64,000 nucleotides of DNA from Entomortierella parvispora (GCA_963573315.1 OY752142.1:3038001-3102000), one strand, 5' to 3'. Shown: positions 11,875 through 24,056, counted from the stretch's first letter. A program made the numbers and translations. Notes: generated by a model from the sequence alone, not told the origin.

Positions 11875-14800
11875 ATGGGCAGGCCTCCAAAGACTGAATC
11901 CTCGTCTCAAACGTACGACCCGCTTTTCTTTGCGACAAGTTTCTTTTTGGCTTTTGACTATGCACCGTGGAAACATGGCCATGAGGTTGAAAAAGCACTG
12001 ACGCCCTTTTTTTTTTTTTTTTTTTTTGAAACTTCAGGACACGGCCCATCAGCTCATACTTTTTTTCTACCAGGTACAAGAATGCAACGCCGACCTCTTC
12101 AGAATAACCAGCCTGTAGCTAACACCACGGACCTTTGTTATTGTATGCGAATCCTAGAGCACCTGCGCCAAAGGAGCCTTCACCGCCAAGCACTTTAGGG
12201 CCAACGTCGGAGCAAGACGTTTCAACTGACGCCACCAATTTTACACCTATCCAACATACCAACACAATGGAGGACTTGAGCCTGGAGGACCCTTTCAACC
12301 CACCAACATCCAAACCATTGGATTCCAGCGATATCGCAAAAGGCAACGACGCCCATATGTCCGACGGCGAGTCAGAAAAAGCAGAACTTTGGCAGGCAGA
12401 CAGCTCTCAAGCATCAGATTTTGATCCGTTGGATAGCTTGGATCATCTGCGATACAGTTCTCAGCTGTCCAGTGAATCGCTCCGAAGACAGGCACTTTCA
12501 CCACGGAAACCGAAACAAAAGAAAGAATTGTTCAACACTGCTCCTATGCCTACCCTCTCGTTTTCGGCGAGGCTTACAGCCGAACTGGATAGGGAACAGA
12601 GTCCGTCCGAACATAGTGCGGCCAGGAGACAATCCCCTGATATTTTCTTGGATGCTGTTGAGGATATAGTGGAGGGGTCGGATCCCGGATCAGATGCTGA
12701 ATGGAACGACGGAGACGTGTTTTTGTCGCCAAAGGAAAATGGTACAGTCATTACAAGAGCTTGGAATCGACCCGGAACTTATTGTTTGGAAATCTCTGAG
12801 AAATCACAATTAACACACCTCCAATATAGTGGAGGATGCCGTTGTCGACACGAAACAAGCGGTCAAAACTGGTGATATCTCTTCCGACGATGATATACCT
12901 GATCTTCGAAAGTTTAGCAACAGGAAGATTCCAGAGGTAGGGCATGATTCAGCGCAGATGCGACAGTGCTAGTAGTAAAGGTGAGAAAGGTACTGATACT
13001 ATGACTTTTGAACCCGTAGATGTTGGACGAGTCCGAGTCGGATCTAGATGACGACCCATTCTCTGAGAACACTACGCCCGCCGCTTCAACAGCACCAGAA
13101 GCACCAGTACTTTTGAAGAAGAGGGCAGGAGATGATGACTCTAGCCTCAGCTTATCAGATGCTAGTTCGGTGAGCTTCTCGGACGAGGAAGATCCGTTTG
13201 GAGACGAACCACAGGCGGAAAAGAAACCGGCTAAACCCCCACAAAAACCCTTGCGTGTGACTACGCGTAGTCTGAGGAGTTCTACTGTCAAACCCAAACC
13301 AGTCGTGGTGAAAGAAACACCTGTCAAGTGGACACCGATACCCAAAGCGAAGAAACCTCTGTTCTCACTCGACTCGTTGCTGAAAGAAAAGACGCGGCGG
13401 GAGAAAGCAGGATATGACATTGAAACCGCAAAAGCACAGATGACTTTGGATGACAGTGTATGTGAGAAATGGCACCATGAAGATTGTGTAGGAAAAGACA
13501 TCCAATTTCTGATACAATCTGCTGATGGTCCTTTGACGAATAGTTACTACAAGAATACGACGAGGACGAAGAAGAGGACATCCTATTTGCCCCGACAGTC
13601 ATCCCTAAAGGAGTTTTATCCGATGAACAGGAAGGCGTACTTTCAGAGATTATTCAAGATGGCCAACAAGCTATAGTGGACGACTTTGCAGAATTCTTTG
13701 TCCATTGGCCCCAGGTAGCCACAAAATGTTTTTTTGTTTGCATGTCTACTGTACCTTATCCAGTGAACTGACTTGTCCACTCTAATGAACTAGACCCTGA
13801 GTGTGCCACCCTTCGAGCCCGAGCATATTGACGCGGTTGATCCTGTCATCCAGAAGCTGCAAAAGAGCACACGGACTGACAAGGAGAGGAGCCAGTTTTT
13901 GACGTCTTCATTCCTTGCAGTCATGAGCAATTCTGCCTGGAGAATGCCTCCATCCTTGTTCCATTGGTTGGTTTTGGTGATGGCCGCGGAGCAAAACATG
14001 GCAGTGACTACCTCCATCTTTTCAGTCCTTCAGAAGGCTCTTGCTCAGGTGAGGAACTCTTTACTATGATTAAATACTTTGAATTTCCTTTCAACTATAT
14101 TAACAAGCATATTCTTTGTCATATAGAGAACTTCACTTCTTGGAGTGGATCAGGAAGACTTGACCACTGCCTTCCGGATGTATGGAGCAAGAGAAGAATA
14201 TCTCGAGATCGAATGGAGCGTGACGCCTGTCACGTCAGAGTCGAAACATGAACGAACCATCGGTAAGTTTGATATTCAGCTGTGTGATGTCCAGGTGATT
14301 GTTTTCTAACTGTTATTTCCGTTTAATTTCGCGTGGTTTCCAGATGCGGAGACCCCCAAGTTCCCAAGGCAGAACTTGAAAGCGCTCATCAAACTGATCA
14401 ACATGACGGCAACATTGGAGTAAGTTACCAATCCTAGGAAAATAGAGCTAGTGGTGGTACGAGTTGCCGAAAGCTGACCCTTTTTTTTAAAAAAAAACAT
14501 CAACTATAGCCCATTGTTTTATGACGAGGAGGAAATCAGAGCGATTGTGAGTTTGCTTTTAAGGATGACAACCGATCCCATCATTGGAGATGTAAAATCC
14601 GCCTTGGGATCTGCCATCGTGGCGCTGCTTAATGCCATCCCAGAAGCATCATGGGAAACAGAGGTAAAGAGAATCGTGCCTTCTTCCGAGAGTCTCGATG
14701 TGTAACAATTTTCAATTGACTGACAAATCACACGTCAAAACTTCAATAGCGGTCGAAAATTTGCGATGAAATCCTGCAAGTCTTTGGTACATCTCTTCCG

Positions 14801-15533
14801 TTCGTTCTACTGGCGTTACATCAACTTCCATCGCTGTCAACGCGAATCACACTCTTGCGTAGAGGTATCGCACTTGCGTATTTGAAGCTGTCACCGATCC
14901 CAGCTGGTCAAAATGCGCCAGATCTGGAGGAACTTCATCGGGCGCTCTTTGTCGACAAGGAGTTCATGATCAACAGTGAGACAAACTACAGGAGTCTTGG
15001 ACAGAGGATTCAGGTGTTTAGCTTCTGTCTGGATGAGGAGCACATGATTGCCAGTTATGGACGCCATGCCCTGGAGGCTCTTTTGAGGAAACTGCGATTG
15101 ATGCACGGCAAGATTGTGGATGTTCGAGCCGCGTTCATGGAGCGCACAGTGGTATGGATGGCGCTGACTGTTTGTTTTTGAAGACTGGATGATTGATGTG
15201 GCATCTCTTGATGTAAACTGACCGATTACCGTCTCTTTCTTTCGTTTTAGACCAAGGATATGATCCAGAGACTTTACATGAGACTTTACTATGCAGGCAT
15301 CCATCGACAAAGTAAGTCTCGATAATGCTGCCTCTTTTCTTTTTTTTTGTTTTGTTCCCGTCGTTCCAAGAACATCGACTGATGCATCCACTTCTTTCTT
15401 TGACAAAAAAAAAAAAAAAATAGCTGTCAAGCAAACAACACTGAACTTTGAAAAGTCGACAGGCGCCACCTCGACCGTGGACCTATCGACCCTTCGTTTG
15501 GTACCTGAACTCGAGCCCTCTTCAAAGAACTAG
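11875..15533 (+). CDS. Predicted CANIN/SLF2-like SMC5/6-associated protein
   Basis: Twelve exons (11875-11912, 12158-12741, 12830-12936, 13020-13457, 13544-13714, 13794-14048, 14127-14262, 14344-14419, 14510-14663, 14750-15151, 15251-15311, 15424-15533) give 843 residues. The first 390 residues are disordered and acidic, with LFSLDSLLKEKTRREKAGYD at about residue 360. From residue 400 there is an all-helical domain: VVDDFAEFFVHWPQ-like start, WRMPPSLFHWLVLVM, EDLTTAFRMYG, LKALIKLINM, EIRAIVSLLLRM and ALEALLRKLRLMHGK. The LDSLLKEK block followed by this helical region is reminiscent of the CANIN domain of human SLF2 (FAM178), which recruits SMC5/6 to damaged DNA. I am unsure of this call. The C-terminus has KQTTLNFEK, resembling a degenerate PCNA-binding box. 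Intron 1 (245 nt) carries 21 T. The exon 1 junction is the least certain. Confidence 0.5.
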
Positions 15534-15826
15534 GACCAAGAAGCGGCCCCTCATCGTGTACTTTTATCGAACCCATTTTAATAACAACGGGCAAACTTGG
15601 ATCCAAAAGGAAAAAGAACCTCCCCATTTATTGAAAGGCTGAATGCGTACAATTACCTAAGAACGACATGAGGCGTGTGATGGGCAGGTTGTCTATGCGC
15701 AAGGTGGTATTACAAGGTCGTGAGGTGGAAATGATACAAATAATGGGTGGAAGAAGGATACTGAAAAAGAATGTTTTGCGAGTGAGTTGAACTCTGAAAG
15801 TTGACATTGATAAACAGTCAAAGGAT

Positions 15827-18159
15827 TCAAACGCGATCCAGGGGGTCACCCTCCTTTGGTTGCTTTGAAGAGGGTAAAGGGTATAGAGTTCCCTCGTCAG
15901 TCATAGGGATGACCACCTCCGCCTGTGTGCCTCTGTTGTCCACCCCTGTCCCTAAAGTACTCCGTTTCCGAGCAGAGGTTGAAGAAGATCCAACAAGTGG
16001 ACGATGACGAGGATCTAATACTGGCTCCGATGGAGCGACAAGAGAAGACAATGTCGTAGCGGCCGCTTCAGAGTTGAATGAGGGGGACAGAGTTAGCACA
16101 GACTCTGGGGTCGGAGTGTGGCTCGACCTAGATCCAGAACTTGAGCCTGCCGTGTTGGATGATCCAGATCCAGATCCCGCTCCTGCCGATCCTGTCCCCA
16201 ATCCTGCGCCCGATCCTGCTCCTACTCCTGCCCTTGATCCTGATCCTGACCCAGATACTGACCGTGAAGGATGCCTTGAGGAACTGGTCGCAGTGGTTGA
16301 CGAAGGGTGGACAGATGAGGGCATTCTGCGGTAGGTTCCTCCCGAGCGAGTAGGATGGTTAGGACGACTCAGCAGTCGCGTCGTCTCTGTAGGTGCGCCA
16401 ATGTCGCGCTTGCAAATAGGGCACTGTCAGAAGAAGATGAAAAAGAAAATTGAAATGAATACAAGTTTGTCAACCATTGAAAGTACCCACTTTTTGGACA
16501 TATCAAAAGGCCATCCATTCATTGGCTTACAAATTTCTTTCGGGTGGTCAGCCAGTTGTCGATACACGCGATATGGTATTCATGTCTGCAAGGCAAGACA
16601 CGGAGTTCGTCCTCGTCTTCGTATTCCTCCAGACAAATGACACATTCCAAAGGGTCGTTTTCCTTGACTTTGGAGGCACAAAAGACCTTGATGGGCAAGC
16701 TGCTCACGACTTCCTTGGGTGCCAGATCTGCAATGAGTTGCTGTCGCATCCGAATCTTCCAGAGTAAAAACAGGAACAGGATCACGAACGCCGGTGAGAG
16801 AATGATGAAAATGATTACATCCAGTACTGGCCTAGATCAGTTGAACGCACGCAAAAGTTTCCAAAAGTTAGAACGCGCGTCAGTTGAAAAAGAGAAGAAA
16901 AAAAAAGAGAGAGAGAGAGAGCGAGAAAAGTCCTAGCATTCGTGAGACTTGACTTACCAGTTCAGCTCGTCAGGGGTCAACTTCACCAGTAGCTTTTGAC
17001 CAAGCTCCATTCCAAAATAGCGCAACTCCCGATAATGATGTTGAGCGATAAACACTGAAGGGATCAATACATCCGAGGTATCCTCTATCACAATGAGACA
17101 AGGGAGGTCCAGAAGAAGCATATCCGAGTTTCTTTTGTCAGTAAAAACAAGTCGCTCTTGCGTGCATGCATTCGAAAAAGGACTGTCTGTCTTCCAGGGT
17201 TTTTTCCCATTTCGCCTGGGTAGTTGAGCACAGACAGTGGTCAAACAAACAAATGCAGACGAACAGACAAACAGGCAAACAAACAAACAGGCAGACAAAC
17301 AAACAACAAAAAAGTAAGAGGAGAGGTGGAGCGTGATCCCCTTTTGAAAGGAGAGATAGGACATTTGAGCCATTACTTCATTCTCTCTTTCTCTCTTTCT
17401 TTTTTTTTTTCCCGCAGCAGAAACGCATGAAAGGCATGATGAAAAAAGTAAAAAGTTGAAAAAAAGGCAAACATAAAACATTTCTCAGATCAACAAAGAG
17501 AACAAAGAAAACAAAAAGAGAACAAAAGAGAGCAAAGACTTACCGCCAGCATACATGGTGATGAGTCCACTGCGTTGATTATCACCCACGATAACGGCTT
17601 TTGCACCACTGGCCTGCATATTACGGACCTTTTCCACAAAGCTGCAATCACCACCCCGTTCCACCAAGGCGACCCAGTCCAGGTGCCTGGGCGCGCCATA
17701 GACTCTTTGGCAGGCAGATTGGTCAGATCCTTCCAAGGTCTCGACTGCTATCAGGTTGAGAATGATGCCCTCTTCAGGGATCCGTGGACCAAAAGCGGCT
17801 GTCCTGTCCACGTACGAGTCATTTGTTGCCTTTTTGGATCCATTCACCGGTGTAGTAGGTATATAGATGGATCCATCAGGGGAGAGAGGGAAGAGCGGGA
17901 TGACGGAGAGAGAGGAACAAGAAGAAGAGGAGGAGGAGGAGGAGGAAGAGAAGGAAGGAGATTGTTAGCTCGGGCAGTATGGTTTAGAGCAAAGAGGAAC
18001 AGGATAGAAATGAAATGAGGTGACAAGAAGACAAGAAGACGAGCAAAGGAAACATACGAGGACAACGACGGTGGCATCGGTTGCTTCAAAGGTGGAGACT
18101 AGCCAGACTACGACGACTACCCAGTTGAGACAGAGAAAGAACGACGCGCCACGGAACAT
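15827..18159 (-). CDS. PA-TM-RING E3 ubiquitin ligase (RNF13/RNF167-like)
   Basis: Five exons (18159-18058, 17829-17544, 17084-16958, 16831-16531, 16423-15827) give 470 residues. Exon 1 is a signal peptide ([20 protein letters not shown], then a small-residue region). A protease-associated luminal domain follows at about 40-170, with [19 protein letters not shown] and AKAVIVGDN. Next comes one transmembrane helix at about 174-197 and a RING-H2 domain at about 234-283: [36 protein letters not shown]. The last 190 residues are Ser/Gly-rich. The order signal-PA-TM-RING is diagnostic for endosomal/lysosomal or vacuolar membrane ligases. Intron 1 (228 nt) and intron 2 (459 nt) are long for this window; intron 2 holds AAAC-type repeats. 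The gene converges on the CANIN-like gene and diverges from LEO1. Confidence 0.83.
17222..17312. repeat. AAAC/CAGAC-type tandem repeat inside an intron
   Basis: A run of short AAAC, ACAGAC and AGGC units fills part of the 459-nt second intron of the PA-TM-RING gene. It reads as a degenerate tetranucleotide microsatellite. Confidence 0.6.
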
Positions 18160-18810
18160 GGAGGGGCAGGGTAAGAGAAGAGAAGGAGAAGAAGACAGAG
18201 AAGAGGAAAAGAGGAAGAGGAAAGAGGAAAAAAACAAGGGAAGGAGGAAGGCAGGAAGAAGAGAAAAGGAAATCAAGGAAGGGAAAGAAGGAGAGGAAGG
18301 AAGGGAGGAAAGAAGGAGGGAAGGAAGGAAGGAAGAGGAGGAAGGGAAGGAAGGGAAGGAAGGACGGACGACGGGGAAAAGAAGAAGACGGTGTGGGTGT
18401 GGGAGAGTAGCAAGTAAAGAAAGAAGAAGCGGAAGAGGAGGAGCAAGACAAAGAAGGGACAATCGTCGGTCCCTTGACACGCATAAATGTCTCTTTTCAA
18501 GTCGCGTGTTGTGTTCACTTTTCCCTCTCTCCTCTCTTTCTCCTGTCTCAAAAGCTGAGCACAATAAGGACAGCACCCCTTAATCCACTGGCACGTCACC
18601 TTGCCGCTGTCTCGCTTGCTTTGATGGATCAACCCCTCTCGTTTCTCATCTGTTGATCGCCCCAGTCTCTTCCTCCTCCCCTTCCTGATCCCCCCTCCCT
18701 CCCTCCCTCCGTCCAGCCTCGCCAGGGACTCTGCTCTCCACTCCACCTCCCACAGGACAAAGTAATCACGCGTCAAGGACTCCTCCTCAAGTCGACCGAT
18801 CATTGAAATA
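18160..18810. other. Divergent spacer with long polypurine tract
   Basis: This 651-bp gap separates the PA-TM-RING start (18159, minus) from the LEO1 start (18811, plus). From about 18170 to 18460 the plus strand is almost pure A/G (GAAGG and GGAAG units), that is, pyrimidine-rich in the leader of the minus-strand gene. From about 18520 the plus strand becomes C/T-rich, forming the LEO1 leader. Open frames crossing it are compositional artefacts. Confidence 0.6.
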
Positions 18811-20915
18811 ATGTCCGATTCTGAACCCATCGACACCATGCAGGACCTCTTTGGTTCTGACGACGAAGACGACGACGACGCCGCCTCCACCCCTATCCAC
18901 CACGAAGCAGAAGACGAGCAGACATCTACTCCTCGCGCTCGCAGCAACAGCCAAGGCTCCGACAATGAATCTGTAGAAAGACAACCCCGCAGAAGAAACA
19001 AGGGCTTCTCGGACGATGAGGAGGACGACCAGGACCACCAGCCCAGGGACCGAGACCAGCGATCAAAACCCAAGAGAAGGGCTGGCAGAGTCGATGATGA
19101 CGAGGACGAGGACGAGGAAGAAGAGGAGAATTCATCGCAAAACAAGAGACAGGAGCACAGCATGGGTGATCTCTTTGGAGACGACGAAAGCGAAAGCGAG
19201 AGTGAGCCACAACAGAGCAGTCGCCACGAGAGATCTTCCCGCAGGAGGTAAGCAGGGCGTCTCCAGGACAGGACAGATGCTGTTTCTTTATTTTTACCAT
19301 TGGACGACCAGCTCACCACCTTGTTTTTTCTTTCTTCCTGTTTAAAAAGCAGATCGGCATCTGTGGACGACTTTATCTCGGACGACTCGGACACAAAGGC
19401 TAGAAAAAGAGAGGGCAAAAAGAAGCAACGCGAGCGTCGTGATGATGGATCAGGCGATGACCGTGACATGGATGCCGAATATGGCGCCTCTCAGCCAAAG
19501 GTCAGGATCGAGAATCGCGCCGCCGTTCAGTTGCCCGACATTGGACTTCCCTACAGCACGGACGATAAGGTAACAAAAAAAATCGGGGAGGAAGGACTAC
19601 GCAAAGAAAACTTGAAAAGGTCTCTATGTGACAAAATGATTTACACACACTCTCTCTCAACAGATCTATCTTTCTCGTCTTCCCAACTTTTTGAACGTGG
19701 ACACCAAACCCTTCGACCCCGAGTCTTATGATGACGATACGGAAAAGAATGGTGATGAGGCCGACAACATGCAGAGGATCAAGCTCAAGGTTGAGAACAC
19801 GATCCGTTGGCGTTTCAAGGATGGACAGCAGAACGATCCCAGCACCCCCGCCATTGAACGTGAAAAGGAGTCCAATGCTCGTTTTGTCCGTTGGTCGGAT
19901 GGCTCGCTGTCCTTGGTCTTGGGCGAGGAAATGTTCCAGGTCAACGCCCAGACCCTCCAGAACCAGCATCAGTTCCTAGTCGTCCACCACCCTTCCGAAT
20001 TGATGTTGCAGACACAACAGGCCTTCACGGACACTTTGACATTCCAGCCTCAATCCACTCAGTCATTGACCCATCGCAAGTTGACAGCCGCTATCGCCGG
20101 CAAACATGTCAAGAACATTAGGACAAAGATGGTGCCCACATTGAAGGATCCCAGGGCTGAAAAGGAAAAGATTGAACAGCGTGAATTGGAACAGGTCCGC
20201 AGTCGTCGACAGGTTGCTGCTCAGAGAACACGTCATGCTCGTGCAAACGGTTTGACAGTCGGAGGACTGGAAGAGAGCGAGGGAGAGGATGAGGAAGATG
20301 ATGAAGACTTTGAGGCCGAGGAAGAAAGAAGACGCGAAAAGATTATGGTAAGGAAAAAGCTCGCAGAAAACAAACTGCTGCTGATGGTTTTAAAAAAGCA
20401 ACAAAAAGATCCCTTTGAGTAACCCCGATTTCTTGTTCATACAGTCTATCAAAAAATCGGGATCTGACAACTACAAGTCCAGGAACCGCTACTCGAGTGA
20501 TGAAGAGATGGACGAAGAAGAGGAAGACTATGACCGTGCCCGTGATCGCAAGCGCCATCGGGATCGCAGCCGTAGCCGCAGCCGTGATCGTGATGATCGT
20601 CGTGGAAGTCGCGGTCGTGAGCGTCGCAGTGTTAGCAGAAGCAGGAGCCGTAGTCGTAGCCACAGCCCTGCGGCCCGCCGCTCTGGAGGTCGTGGTCGTA
20701 GCTATAGCCGCAGCCCTAGCCGGAGCCCCAGCAGGAGCAGGAGCCGTAGTCCTAGAAACAACAACCGACGTAGCCATGATGACCGTGCAAGCAAGAGCAA
20801 ACAGATTTCTGATGATGAGGTTCAAGAAGAAGAGGAGGAGGAGGATGAGGAGGAGATGGCTGTCCAAAGACGACCCAAGAAGAGAAGAACGGCTCTGGAC
20901 AGTGACGACGAGTAA
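18811..20915 (+). CDS. LEO1: RNA polymerase II-associated Paf1 complex subunit LEO1, with SR-rich tail
   Basis: Four exons (18811-19247, 19353-19569, 19664-20347, 20445-20915) encode 602 residues. The N-terminus is acidic (MQDLFGSDDEDDDD; a second MGDLFGDDESESESE). The Leo1 core lies at about 200-400: RAAVQLPDIGLPY, YLSRLPNFLNVDTKPFDP, ENTIRWRFKDG, SNARFVRWSDGSLSLVLGEE and QFLVVHHP. This is unmistakable for LEO1, part of the Paf1 complex that couples RNA polymerase II elongation to H2B ubiquitination and H3 methylation. After the core come a basic helix and an acidic run. Then exon 4 encodes an Arg/Ser and Arg/Asp dipeptide region (about 470-560) like that of SR splicing proteins, followed by KKRRTALDSDDE at the end. 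The SR-like tail is, to my knowledge, not typical of yeast or animal LEO1. It converges on the mannosidase gene across 216 bp. Confidence 0.93.
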
Positions 20916-21081
20916 AAATATCAGAGAAAATGACCATATTTGTTTTGTCTTTTCCGTAATCCCCGATATCCTTTTGCTTTTGAAATACATCTAAAACTAT
21001 CCACATTGAAAGAAACCTACTGTTGGCCATTCAAAATGAAAGACCCCAAAAAAGATATTGAAGCATCAATGAATGGTAAAT

Positions 21082-21098
21082 GGGGGGGGGGGGGGGGG
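21082..21098. repeat. 17-bp poly-G homopolymer
   Basis: Seventeen consecutive G lie between the convergent 3' ends of LEO1 and the mannosidase gene. The tract could form stacked G structures and is prone to sequencing error. Confidence 0.85.
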
Positions 21099-21131
21099 TA
21101 TGTTTCATTGTCTTTTTCCTGCTCTCGCTCC

Positions 21132-24056
21132 CTAGTCTAATTCCTCTGCTGACGCCTCGCCGGATTCCGCATCATCATATTCCACCTCGACTTCTGGCAC
21201 AATATCGGACTCTGGCCCCAAAATATCGTCCACCGTGAACTCGACCACTCCTTCTTCCTCTGGCACAATTGATTCCGCCTCCTCCTCCTCCTCCTCTTCC
21301 ACCGCCGCTTCTGTCTCGGGTGCCGCCACCACATCTGGCTCCTTGAACAAATCCTCGGATCCCATAGCCGCGACACCTTCCGCAACTGCAGCCTCAGGTA
21401 CAACCTTGGGGAGATCGGGAACCTTCTCCGCATCCGCTGTCGCTGTGGCAGCCTTGGATTTCGCAATCATAGACCGAGGGGGAACAAAAATCGGGAGAGG
21501 ATGTGCTTCAGTGTTGAACACAAATTTATCAAGCGGCAGCGTATCGACGGGAGCAAACAGCAAATACAGGTACTTGAGGGTTTCCGCCAGGTAAAAAGTC
21601 TCCATCTTGTCCGAGAAATGAATGTTGGACTTTTGGCGAATATCATGGATCGAACTGTAGCCGCCTGTCGAGACCTTGCTGTACGTCTCAATGGCTTCAA
21701 AGATCTTCCAGCCCCATTCACTATAGAGATTTGTGATCACGGTGTGCAGAAACGGAAAAAGGTCAATAACGGTCAGTTTAGTAACGTTCCTTCAAGCGGC
21801 AACATTTATAGAAAACATCTTTCCTCCTTTCTTACCGATATTTCACATCCCGGGTAAGTTGCCATAGATAAAACAGACTCTCGACAGTCTCAGGTCGAAG
21901 CCAGTTGTGCCCATCTCGGTTATTAATGATAAAGTCCGAGCCCTCAAAGTACTCTGGTACGTGTCGGCCCTTGATCTGATCCTCATTCTGAACCCAGTAT
22001 ACAATCTCGGGCGCCAATCCCGTCTCAGTCTGCCGATACATCTCATAACAAGACTTTGTCAATTCCTCTCCAATCTTGAAATCCTCTTCCTCGACATCTG
22101 AGAACTGTGACCGAATTAACGTGGTATTGTCGATCGTATGTCCTTCAGTCGAAGAGAGCGCCATGGTCCCGCCCAAGAAACAAACCAAATGATCCATCTT
22201 GGGACTAAGACGTTCAGGGCTATACATATTGATCTCGCCCACATAGAGAAGATTGTTTGGGATGGTCCTGCCAAGGAGATGCTTCTTGACACCAGCAATC
22301 GCTTCGTCGTACATTTCCCTGTAGACTGGCTCTGTCTTGGACGTTTGCAAGTACTGTTTGATGAGGTATTCTAATTCAGACACAGAGAGAGAGGACGCGT
22401 TAGTAACAGACAAAAAACACTTCGCTACAGAGCACACCAACTTGTAACCATGGGAGGGATGATCCTCTTACCGTAATAGCTATCGCCTCTAGATCCTAAA
22501 CGAATTTCTGAGCCATGGAATTGCCCACTGTAGGGGTTAATGAAGATCGGAACCAGCCCATCCAAGCTTTCCAACTCCCTCATCTTCAAGATAACTTCCT
22601 CGGCCGCCTTCCAGTATTTGTCATTGCCTGTCAGAAAACTCAAATACTTGAATTCCAACTGAACCGTTGACACCTCAGACGTCGTAGAGATCCCTTGTTC
22701 GTGGCCAGGAACACCTCGCGAATCCCTCAAATGCACACTTGCATACGGAATTCCACTCGTAGTGTCGAATGCACCCATCAATCGATCTGCCAGATCCACG
22801 GCCTTGTTCAAGAACAGGCGGTCTTGACTCAAATGAAAGGTGCTCAGCAATCCACCCAAGACTCGGATCGTCGTCTCAAAAAAGTTGACTTCTCCATCTT
22901 GATCAAACGAGAGTTCAGTATCCACCCATGCCCGGGCCTCTTCGAATTCCTTTTGAAGTCCCATGATCCACATCGTATCCAGAGAGTCTACAATAGTAAA
23001 GCCCTGGCCGTTCTGAATCATGTTGGATCCATGCTTGGAGACTGGGTGATATTCATCTTTGCCCCAGGCATCCCGACGGTAGGCGCCCCATGCATCCTGA
23101 AAAGCGGCCTTGACTCTGTCTTTGCGCTCCTCCCACAGAGGTGTATTGGGCAAAACCTTATTAAATGTAGAACCACCTTCCCCTAGAAAAGAGACGGGGG
23201 GTATTTCCTGTCAGGGAAGGAAAAAAAAAGTGGAATGGCGACAGGATTCTACTTTGTACCTTTACCTCCTGCTGGCTTCAGTTGGATGGAGGGTGATCTG
23301 CTAGGTTGCAAACTCCAATAGGTCAGTCCAATGACTGCTAGCACCATGATTCCATGCTTGAAGCGGAAGCGCATCGAGGACTAAAATACGGCCAAGGATT
23401 CACAACTAAACGTCAGTTTCTCTGGGGTAGACAAGTCCAGGATCAAGACAGAATACCCTCTTTTTCTCTCTCTCGAGTGAGAAATTTTCTATCTGATCTG
23501 AGCTCGGTTCGTATTGTTTCTTTTCAGTTTCGCATCTGTTACCTTTGAAGAGTGACCATTCCTTGGGATCTTGCCATACTTGTCGTCTGCATCCGTGAAC
23601 GAGGAAGACGATGATCCGGTGCTAGTCTTAAAATGATGCGGCAATCCGCTAGTCTCTTGTCTTTGCTTAAACATCTCTGGATCCTCTGCTTGTTTTGGGT
23701 TCTGTGCTTCTTGATATTGTTGTGGCTGCTGCTCAGAAGTGGGTGAGAGTGTTTCCAAAGATGAGGACTCGGGAAGACGATGGAATTCTTGTTCAAAATG
23801 ATGACCTGATACTGTCGATGTTGTTGCTGCTCCTGTTCCCTTCTGCTGTACTTCTTCACCCGAGTTGAGCTCTGAGCCGATCGCTTGTGCTTGAGTGCCG
23901 CGTCTCTGTCGAATGTCGGATGAAGAATGTTCTTGAAGGAGATCAGTTGAGCTGGAGAAAGCAAAGACCGTGTCCTGATTCAATGTTGGAGAAGAAAGGT
24001 GATGGGACGAGGGCGAGGTTTCCAGAGACAATGCCTTGTCCTCGGCGGCACTCGTG
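21132..24056 (-). CDS. GH47 class I alpha-1,2-mannosidase, type II membrane protein
   Basis: Exons 23374-23266, 23182-22472, 22370-21836 and 21720-21132 give 647 residues from the ATG at 23374. A signal anchor (GIMVLAVIGLTYWSL) opens this part. GH47 signatures follow: FTIVDSLDTMWIMGL, VNFFETTIRVLGGLLS, GDSYYEYLIK (acid/base region), VCFLGG and SCYEMYRQTETGLAPE (the conserved Cys pair), LRPETVESLFYLW, and the calcium-site TEAHP near the end. A 190-residue Ala/Glu-rich acidic tail is unusual. The enzyme trims Man9GlcNAc2 in the ER/Golgi; whether it is ER type or Golgi type is not decided. A further exon at 24056-23543 (about 171 codons, Ser/Gln-rich) splices in phase to SSMRFRFKHG just before that ATG. 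It implies a long cytosolic N-terminus; its own start codon was not found, so the 5' end is uncertain. Confidence 0.85.

Noticed and set aside
17965-19469. Large minus-strand frames over the polypurine tract and LEO1 exon 1
   Set aside because: They are the antisense shadow of the acidic LEO1 N-terminus and of the GA tract. Only the signal-peptide exon of the PA-TM-RING gene is real there.
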